A program made the translations under genes and the position numbers. A stretch of DNA of 64,000 bases from Dyadobacter sediminis (GTDB taxonomy: Bacteria > Bacteroidota > Bacteroidia > Cytophagales > Spirosomataceae): assembly GCF_005860765.1 (NCBI RefSeq), contig NZ_VCEI01000011.1:434001-498000 (forward strand), read 5' to 3'. Shown here one piece after another: positions 8,245 to 17,604 of this stretch. How positions within the stretch are numbered: position 1 is the stretch's first letter; every line of letters begins with the position of its first letter. The notes beneath the pieces were generated by a model, which was not told the DNA's origin, made no database searches, and worked only from the letters and a program-made list of their open reading frames with translations.

Positions 8245-11200
8245 ATGAAAAAAGTGACTGTTCTGGCCTGGATCTTTTTTCCGGCACTTTCATTTGCGCA
8301 GCCATCCGCATTGCAGGAAGGTTTTCAAAATCCGCCGAATGCCGCAAGGCCACGCGTTTGGTGGCATTGGATGAACGGAAACATTACGAAAGATGGAATA
8401 ACCAAAGATCTGGAATGGATGGACCGTGTGGGCATCGGCGGTTTTCAGAATTTTGACGCCAGTCTTTTTACACCGCAGGTTACACCTGAGAAGCTAGTGT
8501 TCATGACGCCGGAATGGAAAGACGCTTTCAGGCACACGACGGATCTTGCCAAAAAACTCCGCCTTGAAATGACCATTGCAGCCTCTCCGGGATGGAGCGT
8601 AACGGGCGGTCCGTGGGTAACGGCCAGCAATGCCATGAAAAAATATGTGTGGACAGAAACCAGATTGACAGGAGGACAGGCATTTTCAGGAAAACTTTTA
8701 TCGCCGTCCAATACAACGGGAAGCTTTCAGAATGTGCCGGTGGGAAACAATATGCTGGACGTGCCAGTAGGGGAGAAAAAAGCTTTTTACGCGGATGCGG
8801 CAGTAATTGCATATCGCTTGCCGGCAGCGGAAACACAGCTGGATGCATTGAATCCGACAATTTCATCAAGCGGCGGCACGTTCAGCCTGGCCGAACTGAC
8901 GGATGGCGATCTGGCAAAATCGACGTTGTTGCCGCCGATGGAAGTAGGGCAGGACATGTGGATTCAGTATGCCTTTGACAATCCGCAGACAGTAAAGGCT
9001 TTCACGATTGCCGGCGCCAGCAGCGGAGGAGAGCTGGCGGAATTCAGAGGTGCACCCGATAACCGGACCTTGAAAGTGAGTGATGATGGCGTGAATTTCC
9101 GGGAGGTGGTGGCGATCAAAGGCAGCACCGTTCCGCAGAATACGATGAGCATTGTGCCGGTTACAGCCAGATATTTCCGGTTTACATTCCAAACTCTGCA
9201 ACCGCAAGGCAACCCATTTGCCGAAATGTTCGGAGGAAAGCAGGAAACGCCCAAACCGGAAGGTGTGCAGGTCGCTGAAATTGTACTTCACAATACAGAC
9301 CGTGTGGATTTGTTTGAAGAAAAGGCAGGTTTCAGTCCATGGAAAGAAAATACGCCTACGCTGGTCAGGAAAGATGCAGAGGCTGTTCCAATGACAGAAA
9401 TCGTGGATCTGACTTCCCGGATGACTGCCGATGGAACACTCAACTGGACACCACCCGCCGGAAACTGGATCGTACTGCGTATGGGATACTCAATTACAGG
9501 CAGACAAAATCACCCGGCTTCCCCGGAAGCGACCGGTCTGGAAGTGGACAAGCTGGACAAAGTTGCCGTTGGCAAATACATTGAAACGTATCTGGACATG
9601 TACAAGGATGCAACCGGCGGACAACTTGGCGCTCAGGCATTGAGCCACATGGTTCTGGACAGCTACGAAGCCGGCCATATGACGTGGACGAAGGCGATGC
9701 CGGAAGAATTCAGAAAACGCCGCGGCTATCCCATTACGCCATGGATTCCTGTATTAACAGGACGTGTGATCCAAAGTGCCGAGGCAAGTGAAAAATTTCT
9801 CTGGGATTTCCGCAGAACCATCGGTGAGATGATTGTTGCCAATCACTATGAAGTCATCGGCGACGCTTTGCACGCCCGCGGAATGAAACGCTATACCGAA
9901 TCGCACGAAAACGGGCGCATTTTTCTGGCCGACGGAATGGACGTAAAAAGAAAAGCCGATATTCCGATGTCCGCCATGTGGACGCCGGGCAGTCTGGCGG
10001 GCGGTGCCGACGAAGAGGTACGCAGTGAGGCCGATATACGCGAAGCTGCATCCGTCGCACATATTTACGGACAGAATCTTGTAGCCGCCGAATCGATGAC
10101 TTCCGTCGGCAATGCTTTCAGCTGGCATCCGGAGAAACTGAAACGGACTGCAGATCTGGAAATGGCTTCGGGCCTGAACCGTTTTGTGGTTCATACTTCG
10201 GTACATCAGCCGCTGGACGATAAAAAACCCGGGATTTCGCTCGGACCTTTCGGACAGTATTTTACAAGGCAGGAAACCTGGGCAGAACAGGCAAAAGTCT
10301 GGACGGATTATCTTGCGCGAAGCTGTTTTCTGTTGCAGCAGGGAAAGCCGGTAGTGGATATTCTTTATTACTACGGTGAAAACAACAACATAACGCAGGC
10401 TTTTGCCCAAAAACTGCCTGCAATGCCTTCGGGCTATGCATATGATTTTGCCAATGCAACGGTTCTCAAAGAGGCAATCCGGATCGAAAATGGAATGATT
10501 GTGGCGCCAAGCGGCCAGCAATACCGCCTCCTTGTGCTGGATTCCACGGCAAAGGCAATGACTTTGCCCGTATTGAAAAAACTGGGTGAGCTGGTCAAAG
10601 CAGGCATGAAAGTAGCAGGCACAAAGCCGGAATACAGCCCGGGCCTCGGTGACAATGCTGCGGAATTTACAACGCTGGTCAATGAGATCTGGAGTAACCC
10701 GAATGTTTCAGGCAAACCGGTAGATGCGGTTCTCAAGGAACTGGAAATTGAAAAAGATGTGGATATTTCAGGAGCCGCACCCAAAATCCTTTACGTACAC
10801 CGCCAGACTGCGGATGCAGACATTTACTGGCTGGATAACAGAAGCGATAATCCCGGTGAAGCAGAAATCAGCTTTCGGGTGACAGGAAAAGTACCGCAAT
10901 TGTGGAATCCGGAAACAGGCAAAATGGAGAAAGTAACTTATCGAATTCAGGACGGCCGGACTGTTATACCTTTAAAGTTTGAATCATGGGAAGCCTGTTT
11001 TGTCCTTTTTGAAGGAAAGGGAACAGCAGCTTCTTTCACAAAACCGGCAGTTAAAGAATCGGAAGTTGCTGTTGTAAAAGGCAATTGGAAAGTCAGTTTT
11101 CAGCAGGGCAGGGGAGCTCCGCCGCAAGCTGTTTTCAAAACACTCGTATCACTTTCGGAGAATGCCGATACTGGAATAAAATACTTTTCCGGTACCGCCA

Positions 11201-11556
11201 TTTACGAAAACAGGATCGCGCTGAAAACCGTCGGCAGGAACAGCTCCTATATCCTTGATCTGGGTGATGTAAAAAACATTGCCGAAGTTACCGTAAACGG
11301 AAAAAAGGTGGGTACCGTATGGAAAAAGCCTTTCCGGATAGCCATTACAGATGCGTTGAAACCAGGTGAAAACCTTTTGCAAATCAGTGTGACTAATCTG
11401 TGGGTAAACCGAGTGATCGGCGACGCACAGCCCGGAGTAACGAACAAGGTTACCTTTACAACCATACCTTTCTACAAGGCGGATGCGTCGTTGCTTCCTT
11501 CCGGCCTGATCGGGCCGGTGCGCCTGCTAGAATACAGAGAAGCAGGAGTCAAATAA
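8245..11556 (+). CDS. Secreted glycoside hydrolase, GH106 alpha-L-rhamnosidase-like
   Basis: A 1103-residue protein with a signal peptide (MKKVTVLAWIFFPALSFAQ, residues 1-19), so exported to the periplasm or surface. The start of the mature chain, ARPRVWWHWMNGNITKDGITKDLEWM at about 34-59, is the recognisable opening of GH106-like enzymes of Bacteroidota. GWSVTGGPWV and SYEAGHMTWT further along also fit. The C-terminal 130 residues form a beta-sandwich similar to the GH2 sugar-binding domain (VNGKKVGTVWKKPFRIAIT). The likely activity is removal of terminal rhamnose from plant or microbial polysaccharides, but many relatives lack tested specificity. No SusC/D neighbours are adjacent; a hairpin-poor region follows the stop. 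Confidence 0.82.
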   Translation: MKKVTVLAWIFFPALSFAQPSALQEGFQNPPNAARPRVWWHWMNGNITKDGITKDLEWMDRVGIGGFQNFDASLFTPQVTPEKLVFMTPEWKDAFRHTTDLAKKLRLEMTIAASPGWSVTGGPWVTASNAMKKYVWTETRLTGGQAFSGKLLSPSNTTGSFQNVPVGNNMLDVPVGEKKAFYADAAVIAYRLPAAETQLDALNPTISSSGGTFSLAELTDGDLAKSTLLPPMEVGQDMWIQYAFDNPQTVKAFTIAGASSGGELAEFRGAPDNRTLKVSDDGVNFREVVAIKGSTVPQNTMSIVPVTARYFRFTFQTLQPQGNPFAEMFGGKQETPKPEGVQVAEIVLHNTDRVDLFEEKAGFSPWKENTPTLVRKDAEAVPMTEIVDLTSRMTADGTLNWTPPAGNWIVLRMGYSITGRQNHPASPEATGLEVDKLDKVAVGKYIETYLDMYKDATGGQLGAQALSHMVLDSYEAGHMTWTKAMPEEFRKRRGYPITPWIPVLTGRVIQSAEASEKFLWDFRRTIGEMIVANHYEVIGDALHARGMKRYTESHENGRIFLADGMDVKRKADIPMSAMWTPGSLAGGADEEVRSEADIREAASVAHIYGQNLVAAESMTSVGNAFSWHPEKLKRTADLEMASGLNRFVVHTSVHQPLDDKKPGISLGPFGQYFTRQETWAEQAKVWTDYLARSCFLLQQGKPVVDILYYYGENNNITQAFAQKLPAMPSGYAYDFANATVLKEAIRIENGMIVAPSGQQYRLLVLDSTAKAMTLPVLKKLGELVKAGMKVAGTKPEYSPGLGDNAAEFTTLVNEIWSNPNVSGKPVDAVLKELEIEKDVDISGAAPKILYVHRQTADADIYWLDNRSDNPGEAEISFRVTGKVPQLWNPETGKMEKVTYRIQDGRTVIPLKFESWEACFVLFEGKGTAASFTKPAVKESEVAVVKGNWKVSFQQGRGAPPQAVFKTLVSLSENADTGIKYFSGTAIYENRIALKTVGRNSSYILDLGDVKNIAEVTVNGKKVGTVWKKPFRIAITDALKPGENLLQISVTNLWVNRVIGDAQPGVTNKVTFTTIPFYKADASLLPSGLIGPVRLLEYREAGVK

Positions 11557-11702
11557 AATGGCTGCAACAAACATAAGGCTTGCATGCTTGTTTAAAGCAG
11601 AAGCGTGCAGGCCCTATAACCTTACGCATAAAGTGATTCAAGCCATGCAGGCTGCGTGCTGGAAGAGGACGTTTCATTCAGGATAAGTGATTGCTTTGAA
11701 GA

Positions 11703-11741
11703 AGCCCATCGCTGACAGCTTTGAGCCGTTGGCGATGGGCT
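11703..11741 (-). terminator. Hairpin downstream of the ABC permease
   Basis: Perfect 10-bp stem AGCCCATCGC/GCGATGGGCT with a 19-nt loop, 29 bp beyond the permease stop. The following minus-strand bases (TTCTTCAAA) are only modestly T-rich, so it is a probable rather than classic terminator. Confidence 0.5.
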
Positions 11742-11769
11742 GGGATTTTCCGATATCGAAGCAGCTTTG

Positions 11770-14121
11770 CTATTCTGCTTTCAGGGATTTTACCGGATTG
11801 ACAATGGCGGCTTTGATGCTCTGGAAACTTACCGTAAACAATGCGATGCAAATGGCCATGCCTCCTGCCGTTGCGAAAATCTCCCAGGACAAATCAATGC
11901 GGTATACAAAACCTTGCAGCCAGTGGCTGGTTGCATACCAGGCCAGCGGAGTGGAAAGTACAATGGCAAGAAGGACCAGTTTGACGAAATCCCTGGAAAG
12001 CAAAGCGACCACATTGCCTACATTGGCTCCCAGCACTTTCCGGATACCGATTTCCTTCGTGCGCTGTTCAGCGGTAAAGGCAGCAAGTCCGAGCAGGCCG
12101 AGACAGGAAATCACAATGGCCAGCAATCCGAAACATTTGATCAGCGTGTTGACAATCATTTCGGAACGGTACATTTTTTCATAATCCTGATCCAGGAAGT
12201 GATAGGAAAACGGATAATCAGGATTCAGGCTTTTAGTTACTTTTTCAACATGGTCGAGCGCTTCCTTTGTTTTCCCGGACTGTGCTCTGATCATCAGGTA
12301 TTCGGTGTTAAGCCCTTTGTAATTGACCAGAATCAAAGGCTTTATCGCTTCATGAAATGTGGAAAGGTGAAAGTCTTTCATAACACCGACAATGGTTCCC
12401 TTGCCCATCCAGAAACCCACCTGCTTTCCCACGGGATCTTTCATTTTCATCATTCGGGCAGCAGCTTCATTGATGATGTAGTTGGCCGTATCTGCTGCAA
12501 AATCTTTTGAAAAATCACGGCCGTCAACCATTTTGATATTCATGGTTTTTGTAAAATCATATCCGACGAAAGTCGCGTTTACCGTATTGTCAAGATCCTT
12601 GTCACGCCCCGTCCAGTCCAGGTCACCGGAATTGCTGGTGATATTGGTGGGAATGGCACCTGTTGATGTGGCCGCCATCACAAACGGAGAATTAATGATT
12701 TCCTGACGCGCGACTTCCAGTTTGTCAATGAGAATACCCTCGATCGGAATGTACAGTACATTTTCCCTGTCCAGCCCTAATCTTTTTGTCTGAATGTAAT
12801 TCATCTGGCGTCCGATGACCAGCATGCCTGTAATCAGAAAAATGGAAAGGACAAACTGAAACACAACCAGTCCTTTCCGGAGATAAGCGCCTTGCGTCGT
12901 AAAAGCAAGCCTGCCTTTCAGGATTCGGATGGGCTGCAGCGCGGACATGTACAATGCGGGGTAACTTCCGGCCAGCAAACCGGTAATCAGCAACAAGGCC
13001 GTAAGCGAAAGCCATAACGAGGGATCGGAAAAGGAAAGTGTAAACTGTTTTTGAACCACTTCATTAAAAAACGGCAAGACGGCCATAATAAAAAACAATG
13101 CCAGGATGGAGGCAAGAATGCTCACGATCAGCGATTCGCCCAGAAACTGCATGGTCAGGTATTTCCTTTCTGCACCGACTACTTTGCGAACGCCTACTTC
13201 TTTTGCCCTTTTTACAGAACGTGCCGTAGCCAGGTTCATAAAGTTGACGCACGCAATAAGCAGGATAAAGATAGCTACAACAGAAAACACCCGCACATAC
13301 TCGATCCGCCCGCCCGCGGCCTGAAGTCCTTTATAGTCGGAATACAAATGAACATCTTCAAAACGCTGAAGCAAAGGAAAACTGAGCAGTTCGGGCGGCG
13401 CACTCTTTTTGATAACCTGACGCATCACCTTTTCGGCATGGGCCGCATTGGCATTCTGTGTGAGCAGCGCGTAGGTTTTAAAGCTGGAGTTGCCCCACCA
13501 TTTCATCCAGTCCTGCTCCTGTACTTTAAAGTTAATAATCCAGTCGAATCGTTCGGTGGCGTTCAGTGGAATGTCTTCAAAAACAGCACTTACTGTAAAA
13601 TTGGCTTTGTTGTCCACTTTCATCATTTTGCCGATTGCATTTCCCGAACCGAAATACTTTTCTGCCAGCTTGCGCGAGATCGCAATGGAAGTAGGTTGCG
13701 AAATGGCGCTGGCGGCGTTGCCGTGTATAAAAGGTGTCACGAAGACTTTGAAGAAATCGTCTGTGGCGTAAATACCGTTTTCTTTGGTGGATTTTTCACC
13801 CGCCTTGATGAGCAGATCGCGGTTCCAGGTAATTTTTGTAATCGCTGCAACTTCGGGAACCTGCTTCTGAATGGCTTCCTGCCACGGTCCGGGCGTAGCC
13901 ATACCGGCGCCGGTCTGACCTTTCCAGTCGAAACCTGACCGGATGAAGTAAATCCGGCTCAAATTGGGATAGAAACGGTTGTAGGAAATTTCATCCTGCA
14001 CCCACAGCCAGATCAAAAGGCTGCAAGACATGCCCAGTGCCAGTCCAAAGATATTAATGAATGAAAAAAGCTTGTTTTTCAACAAACTCCTTACAGCAAC
14101 TTTAAAATAATTTTGAAGCAT
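11770..14121 (-). CDS. ABC transporter permease, FtsX/MacB type (two-copy)
   Basis: A 783-residue inner-membrane protein from the ATG at 14121 (MLQNYFKVAVRSLLKNK); the open frame runs 68 codons further up but that part is not protein-like. The layout is MacB-like: a membrane helix at about 21-42, periplasmic core domain, three FtsX helices near 285-450, then a second membrane helix, core domain and three more helices ending near 775. This duplicated 780-800-residue form is common in Bacteroidota and is linked to efflux of peptides, antibiotics or lipoproteins by mechanotransmission. No ATPase, membrane fusion protein or outer-membrane partner is adjacent, so its partner must be encoded elsewhere. 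Substrate unknown. Confidence 0.88.
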   Translation of the reverse strand: MLQNYFKVAVRSLLKNKLFSFINIFGLALGMSCSLLIWLWVQDEISYNRFYPNLSRIYFIRSGFDWKGQTGAGMATPGPWQEAIQKQVPEVAAITKITWNRDLLIKAGEKSTKENGIYATDDFFKVFVTPFIHGNAASAISQPTSIAISRKLAEKYFGSGNAIGKMMKVDNKANFTVSAVFEDIPLNATERFDWIINFKVQEQDWMKWWGNSSFKTYALLTQNANAAHAEKVMRQVIKKSAPPELLSFPLLQRFEDVHLYSDYKGLQAAGGRIEYVRVFSVVAIFILLIACVNFMNLATARSVKRAKEVGVRKVVGAERKYLTMQFLGESLIVSILASILALFFIMAVLPFFNEVVQKQFTLSFSDPSLWLSLTALLLITGLLAGSYPALYMSALQPIRILKGRLAFTTQGAYLRKGLVVFQFVLSIFLITGMLVIGRQMNYIQTKRLGLDRENVLYIPIEGILIDKLEVARQEIINSPFVMAATSTGAIPTNITSNSGDLDWTGRDKDLDNTVNATFVGYDFTKTMNIKMVDGRDFSKDFAADTANYIINEAAARMMKMKDPVGKQVGFWMGKGTIVGVMKDFHLSTFHEAIKPLILVNYKGLNTEYLMIRAQSGKTKEALDHVEKVTKSLNPDYPFSYHFLDQDYEKMYRSEMIVNTLIKCFGLLAIVISCLGLLGLAAFTAEQRTKEIGIRKVLGANVGNVVALLSRDFVKLVLLAIVLSTPLAWYATSHWLQGFVYRIDLSWEIFATAGGMAICIALFTVSFQSIKAAIVNPVKSLKAE

Positions 14122-14529
14122 GATCCGGTGTTTATAGAAAGGTTGTAAAATGGAATAATCAGGTAACCATCTGCTATGCCTAAAAAATGTACCATATTTT
14201 AATTGCCTATTAATCAGTAACTTGCTTTTCCGGTATTGTCCGTTAATGAACATGGGATTTCCAAACTGAACATGAGTCATCCGCATGGACAGGCTGCAAA
14301 GGATACACGAATTCGATTTGTACAAAGCCGTTCATCAATGCATACGAACCTGAGAAGTACATGGCTTTGAAGCAGGAATTACCATAAACACTGATGACAA
14401 ATGAGCGCCTGTTCTTGCAATTTCCAGCGCGTAATGATAATTTCCAGTCCGTTAAGGATGCCGATTTCCGGCCAAAATGGATCCGCTCTTATGATATTCA
14501 GTTTCTCTGCAACGCCTGATTTTGACTTT
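14122..14529. other. Intergenic region between ABC permease and AraC regulator
   Basis: About 400 bp separating divergent genes. I find no gene. The only structure I see is the pair of direct repeats listed at 14419-14459 and a looser third copy of the core at 14463. Confidence 0.5.
14419..14459 (+). promoter_or_regulatory. Two direct repeats upstream of the AraC gene, possible operator
   Basis: Units beginning aatttccag at 14419 and 14439 continue as cgcgtaatgat and tccgttaaggat, so they are alike over about 20 bp with the starts 20 bp apart. A partial third copy (gatttccgg) starts at 14463. AraC-family proteins commonly bind direct repeats about two helical turns apart. The repeats end about 70 bp before the regulator start. 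Binding is inference. Confidence 0.4.
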
Positions 14530-15471
14530 ATGACTTACTTTGCACGTCATATTCATGCCACTATTCACAACGGCGTTCTGGAGATACCTGAAAGTCTCGG
14601 TCAGGGTTTTATCCGTAAACTGGAGTTCGGACAAGATTTCAAGATCACCATTCATCATTATCTGCTGATAGAAGATCTGGTCATCAAACGGAATGCTTCC
14701 GGCATGGGAAACGAACTGATTACCGTCTTTTTTTACAGCAATGAGCAGTCGCTCGGCATTGCTTTCAACGACGACCGGAATGTCACTTTTTCACAGCGCG
14801 ATGATTCAGCCGTTCAGGTCACGTCCAATGACATCAGTTCAACAGTACGCTTTCCGGCAGATCAGCAAATCCATTATGTGGTCGTGGCCATCAAACCCGG
14901 GCGCCTGAAGGAACTGATACACATCAACGAACCCAATTCGGTTATCCAGACCATAACAGGAACGGGTAATTCGTTCCTGTTCTTCGAAAGCATGAATGCC
15001 GAGACAAAGACGTTGCTAAAGAACATGCTGGCAGTAGATATGAATGATACCCTGAGCAACTTTTACATGCAGATCAAGGTTCAGGAACTGCTTTACCTGA
15101 ATTTTCACAAGCTGTCGCTGCGGGAAAGCGCTGCCCATCATACAATCAACAGCACCGATGCGGCGAAATTACTTCAGATCCGTAACGAAATATTGAAAGA
15201 TCTCAGCATACCGCCTGTTCTGAAAGAACTGGCAGGCAACAGTGCAATGAGCGAATCGAAACTCAAGCAGCTTTTCAAGCAGACTTTCGGGTCTTCCATA
15301 TACAGTTTTTACCAGCAAGCCAGAATGGAAGAAGCTGCATTTCTACTGAAACATGGCAAAGGTTCCGTTGCTGAAGTCGGCTATGAAATGGGATTTTCCA
15401 ACTTGAGTCATTTCAGCAGGCTGTTTGAAAAACATTACGGCCAAAATCCGAAAAGGTATTCATACTCCTGA
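14530..15471 (+). CDS. AraC-family transcriptional regulator
   Basis: 313 residues from the ATG at 14530 (MTYFARHIHATI); an upstream in-frame ATG at 14401 would add 43 residues that overlap the direct repeats and look non-coding. The N-terminal 190 residues would sense a ligand but match no named effector domain I recognise. The C-terminal 100 residues hold the two helix-turn-helix motifs of AraC/XylS proteins (LKELAGNSAMSESKLKQLFK and VAEVGYEMGFSNLSHFSRLF), ending FEKHYGQNPKRY. The gene is convergent with the MDR oxidoreductase 80 bp downstream, a common arrangement for regulator and target, but regulation of that gene is not shown. Confidence 0.9.
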   Translation: MTYFARHIHATIHNGVLEIPESLGQGFIRKLEFGQDFKITIHHYLLIEDLVIKRNASGMGNELITVFFYSNEQSLGIAFNDDRNVTFSQRDDSAVQVTSNDISSTVRFPADQQIHYVVVAIKPGRLKELIHINEPNSVIQTITGTGNSFLFFESMNAETKTLLKNMLAVDMNDTLSNFYMQIKVQELLYLNFHKLSLRESAAHHTINSTDAAKLLQIRNEILKDLSIPPVLKELAGNSAMSESKLKQLFKQTFGSSIYSFYQQARMEEAAFLLKHGKGSVAEVGYEMGFSNLSHFSRLFEKHYGQNPKRYSYS

Positions 15472-15552
15472 ATTTTTCAAAAGTTTCGAACGGCGGAAAA
15501 ACTCCATGATAGTTCAGGTATTTTCTTGTTTCAGGTGTGGTATCCGCATCGC

Positions 15553-16494
15553 TCAATCAAATAATATGACCGATTTCCCGATGATCTTGCCCTTGCTTGC
15601 CTCGTTGTAGGCTTTCCGGACTTCGTTGATGAAATACGTTTTGTCCAGCACGATCTGCAGATTTTGTTCGGCAAGCCCGGTTAGTTTTTTCAGGTTTTCC
15701 ACCGTAGGTTTTACAATCAGTATCTTCAGTTTTTTCCCGGAAAAGAGATTGTTGAAAAAGGAATACAGAAGCACCTGCGGTTCAGGCAGCGTGGTAACAA
15801 AGGTGGCTTTGTCTTTCATGCGTTTTTTTGCAGCTTTAAAAGTAAGCCGTCCCGAAAGGTCAATAACGGCGTCGAACTTTTGCGTTAACTGCTGAATATC
15901 CTGTTTTTTATAATCAATAACCTTGTCGGCTCCCCATTGCTTTGCTTCGTCCAAGCTTTTGGTACTTACCACCGCCGTCACTTTCGCTCCGCGCTGCCTG
16001 GCAATCTGTACGGCAAAAATTCCGATCCCGCCGCTGGCACCGTTGATCAGGATTTCCTGATTCGGCTGTACCGCTGCCAGCTGATCCATGATCTGAAGAG
16101 CGGACAGTCCGGTTACGGGCAAAGCTGCGGCTTCTGCAAACGACGTATTGGCAGGTTTCAAAACAATATCGGTTTCCTTGACGACAACATAGTCTGCAAG
16201 CGCCCCGCCTTTGAATACATCCAGCATGCCTATAATTTCATCGCCGGTCTTAAAGCCTGTGATATGGCTGCCTGTTTTTTCCACAATGCCGGAAAAATCA
16301 ATGCCCACGGATTTTGGAAATTTTGAGCCTGACATCAGTTTCATTTCACCTCCGTACACTTTCCAGTCCAGCGGATTGATCGAAACAGCTTTTACCCGGA
16401 TCAGCAGCTGGTTCTGTTCAGGTACAGGCACTGCCTGTTCGGTTAATTCCAGTACATTGGCGTCGCCAAAGCGGTTGTAAATTACTTTTCTCAT
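15553..16494 (-). CDS. Zinc-independent MDR oxidoreductase (quinone oxidoreductase-like)
   Basis: A 313-residue NAD(P)H-dependent enzyme of the medium-chain dehydrogenase/reductase superfamily. An N-terminal GroES-like domain (MRKVIYNRFGDANVLEL... and SINPLDWKVYGG) is followed by the nucleotide-binding Rossmann domain with ILINGASGGIGIFAVQIA at about residues 147-164. The cysteine and histidine ligands of zinc alcohol dehydrogenases are absent, which places it with quinone oxidoreductases and enoyl reductases. Length is normal for that group. Cytosolic; substrate unknown. It is convergent with the AraC gene and divergent from the cupin gene. Confidence 0.88.
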   Translation of the reverse strand: MRKVIYNRFGDANVLELTEQAVPVPEQNQLLIRVKAVSINPLDWKVYGGEMKLMSGSKFPKSVGIDFSGIVEKTGSHITGFKTGDEIIGMLDVFKGGALADYVVVKETDIVLKPANTSFAEAAALPVTGLSALQIMDQLAAVQPNQEILINGASGGIGIFAVQIARQRGAKVTAVVSTKSLDEAKQWGADKVIDYKKQDIQQLTQKFDAVIDLSGRLTFKAAKKRMKDKATFVTTLPEPQVLLYSFFNNLFSGKKLKILIVKPTVENLKKLTGLAEQNLQIVLDKTYFINEVRKAYNEASKGKIIGKSVILFD

Positions 16495-16871
16495 GTTTTT
16501 AATGGTTAAAATAAATAGGACTGACCTGAACTGATGCTGCTGGAAGCAGGCTCATAGTGGCTGTTGCCGTTTTGTTTTTAAAGGGTAACAAGTCTTTTGA
16601 AAAAAGCAGGATCAGCGTTTTCATTGAAAGTCTTTTAGGTTTGAACCCCACAAAGTTGCACGGTTTTCAAACCGGCAAATAGCGCAGACAGTCAGAAAAA
16701 CAGTCCGGAACGACATCCCTGCACTAGAAACGGCTCGGATACAAGGGGAAAGCAAGTGATTGGCTGATTGCACCTTTTGATAGGTACAATGTCTTTGTCC
16801 GATGGAGCTGATTTAATGTCGTTTGCAGGTATTTTCAGGAAGTTGTTACACCGAATTTTGCAGCAATCAAA
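16495..16871. other. Divergent intergenic region between MDR enzyme and cupin
   Basis: About 380 bp without a supported gene. No clear promoter pair or inverted repeat was found; an A/T-rich stretch near 16500-16580 precedes the MDR start. Confidence 0.4.
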
Positions 16872-17384
16872 ATGTATAAAGACGATGAAGAACGAAAAAA
16901 AAACCCCATTTTGCGTAGCCCTGAAGAAGGGAACAGCATTTCCGTTGTTGGCAACACCTACCGGATTCTGGCCGGTGGAAAGGACACGAACGGCGCTTTT
17001 GCAACCATTGATATGCTTGTTCCGCCCGGCGGCGGCCCGGGCCCGCATGCACATGCCGGTTTTGAAGAATCATTTTATGTGATTGATGGAGCAATTGAAT
17101 TCAAGACAGAAACAGGCAGTTATGTTGCCGTAAAAGGTGCCTTTGTCAATATTCCCAAAGGCGGTATGGTGCACAGTTTCAAAAACAAAACGGAGAAGCC
17201 TGCCCGTTTGCTCTGCACGGTTGTACCGGCGGGTCTGGAACAGTTTTTCGAAGAAGTCGGACAGCCTGTTGAACACGGCCAGTTGTTGCCGCTTCCCGTC
17301 ATGGATAAAGCGTATATCCAGCATTTGCAGCAGGTTGCAGAACGGTATGGCCAGCAAGTATTTCCACCTGATTTCCTGGATTAA
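16872..17384 (+). CDS. Cupin domain protein
   Basis: A 170-residue single-domain cupin. Cupin motif 1 is complete: GGGPGPHAHAGFEESFYVIDG (about residues 56-76; HxH plus Glu as metal ligands). Motif 2 reads GAFVNIPKGGMVHSFKN (about 89-105; His ligand present), so a metal site is expected. Small cytosolic cupins of this kind include dioxygenases, isomerases and ligand sensors, and sequence alone does not choose between them. The gene stands alone, 220 bp before a lipoprotein gene; a weak hairpin (caatggc/gccattg) follows the stop. Confidence 0.85.
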   Translation: MYKDDEERKKNPILRSPEEGNSISVVGNTYRILAGGKDTNGAFATIDMLVPPGGGPGPHAHAGFEESFYVIDGAIEFKTETGSYVAVKGAFVNIPKGGMVHSFKNKTEKPARLLCTVVPAGLEQFFEEVGQPVEHGQLLPLPVMDKAYIQHLQQVAERYGQQVFPPDFLD

Positions 17385-17396
17385 GGAGCGTTTGTA

Positions 17397-17415
17397 CAAT
17401 GGCAAAGCGCCATTG
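17397..17415 (+). terminator. Weak hairpin after the cupin gene
   Basis: Stem caatggc/gccattg with a 5-nt loop, 13 bp after the cupin stop; a short T-run (cgtttt) lies 10 bp further on. A possible terminator only. Confidence 0.3.
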
Positions 17416-17604
17416 CTCAGAATCGTTTTGGCTTGCACTACCGCAGGATCTAAGCAGCTCCACCAATAATCCTATACAAACAAATTTTAGTACTGGAATT
17501 AAAATCAAATTAAAACGAAATTAAATATTTTAAATCATTTTTAATCTGAAAGGCTGTCTCATACGTAGGTTGGTAAAACAATTGCTCATTTAACCAATCT
17601 GCTA

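Noticed and set aside
9754-10521. Minus-strand frame of 255 codons inside the GH106-like gene
   Set aside because: Shadow of a well-supported gene on the other strand; Cys/His/Arg-rich composition typical of antisense frames.
8245-11556. Polysaccharide utilisation locus with the GH106-like enzyme, SusC/D and GH127-type enzyme
   Set aside because: They lie 14-20 kb apart with unrelated genes, different strands and separate terminators, so they do not form one locus.
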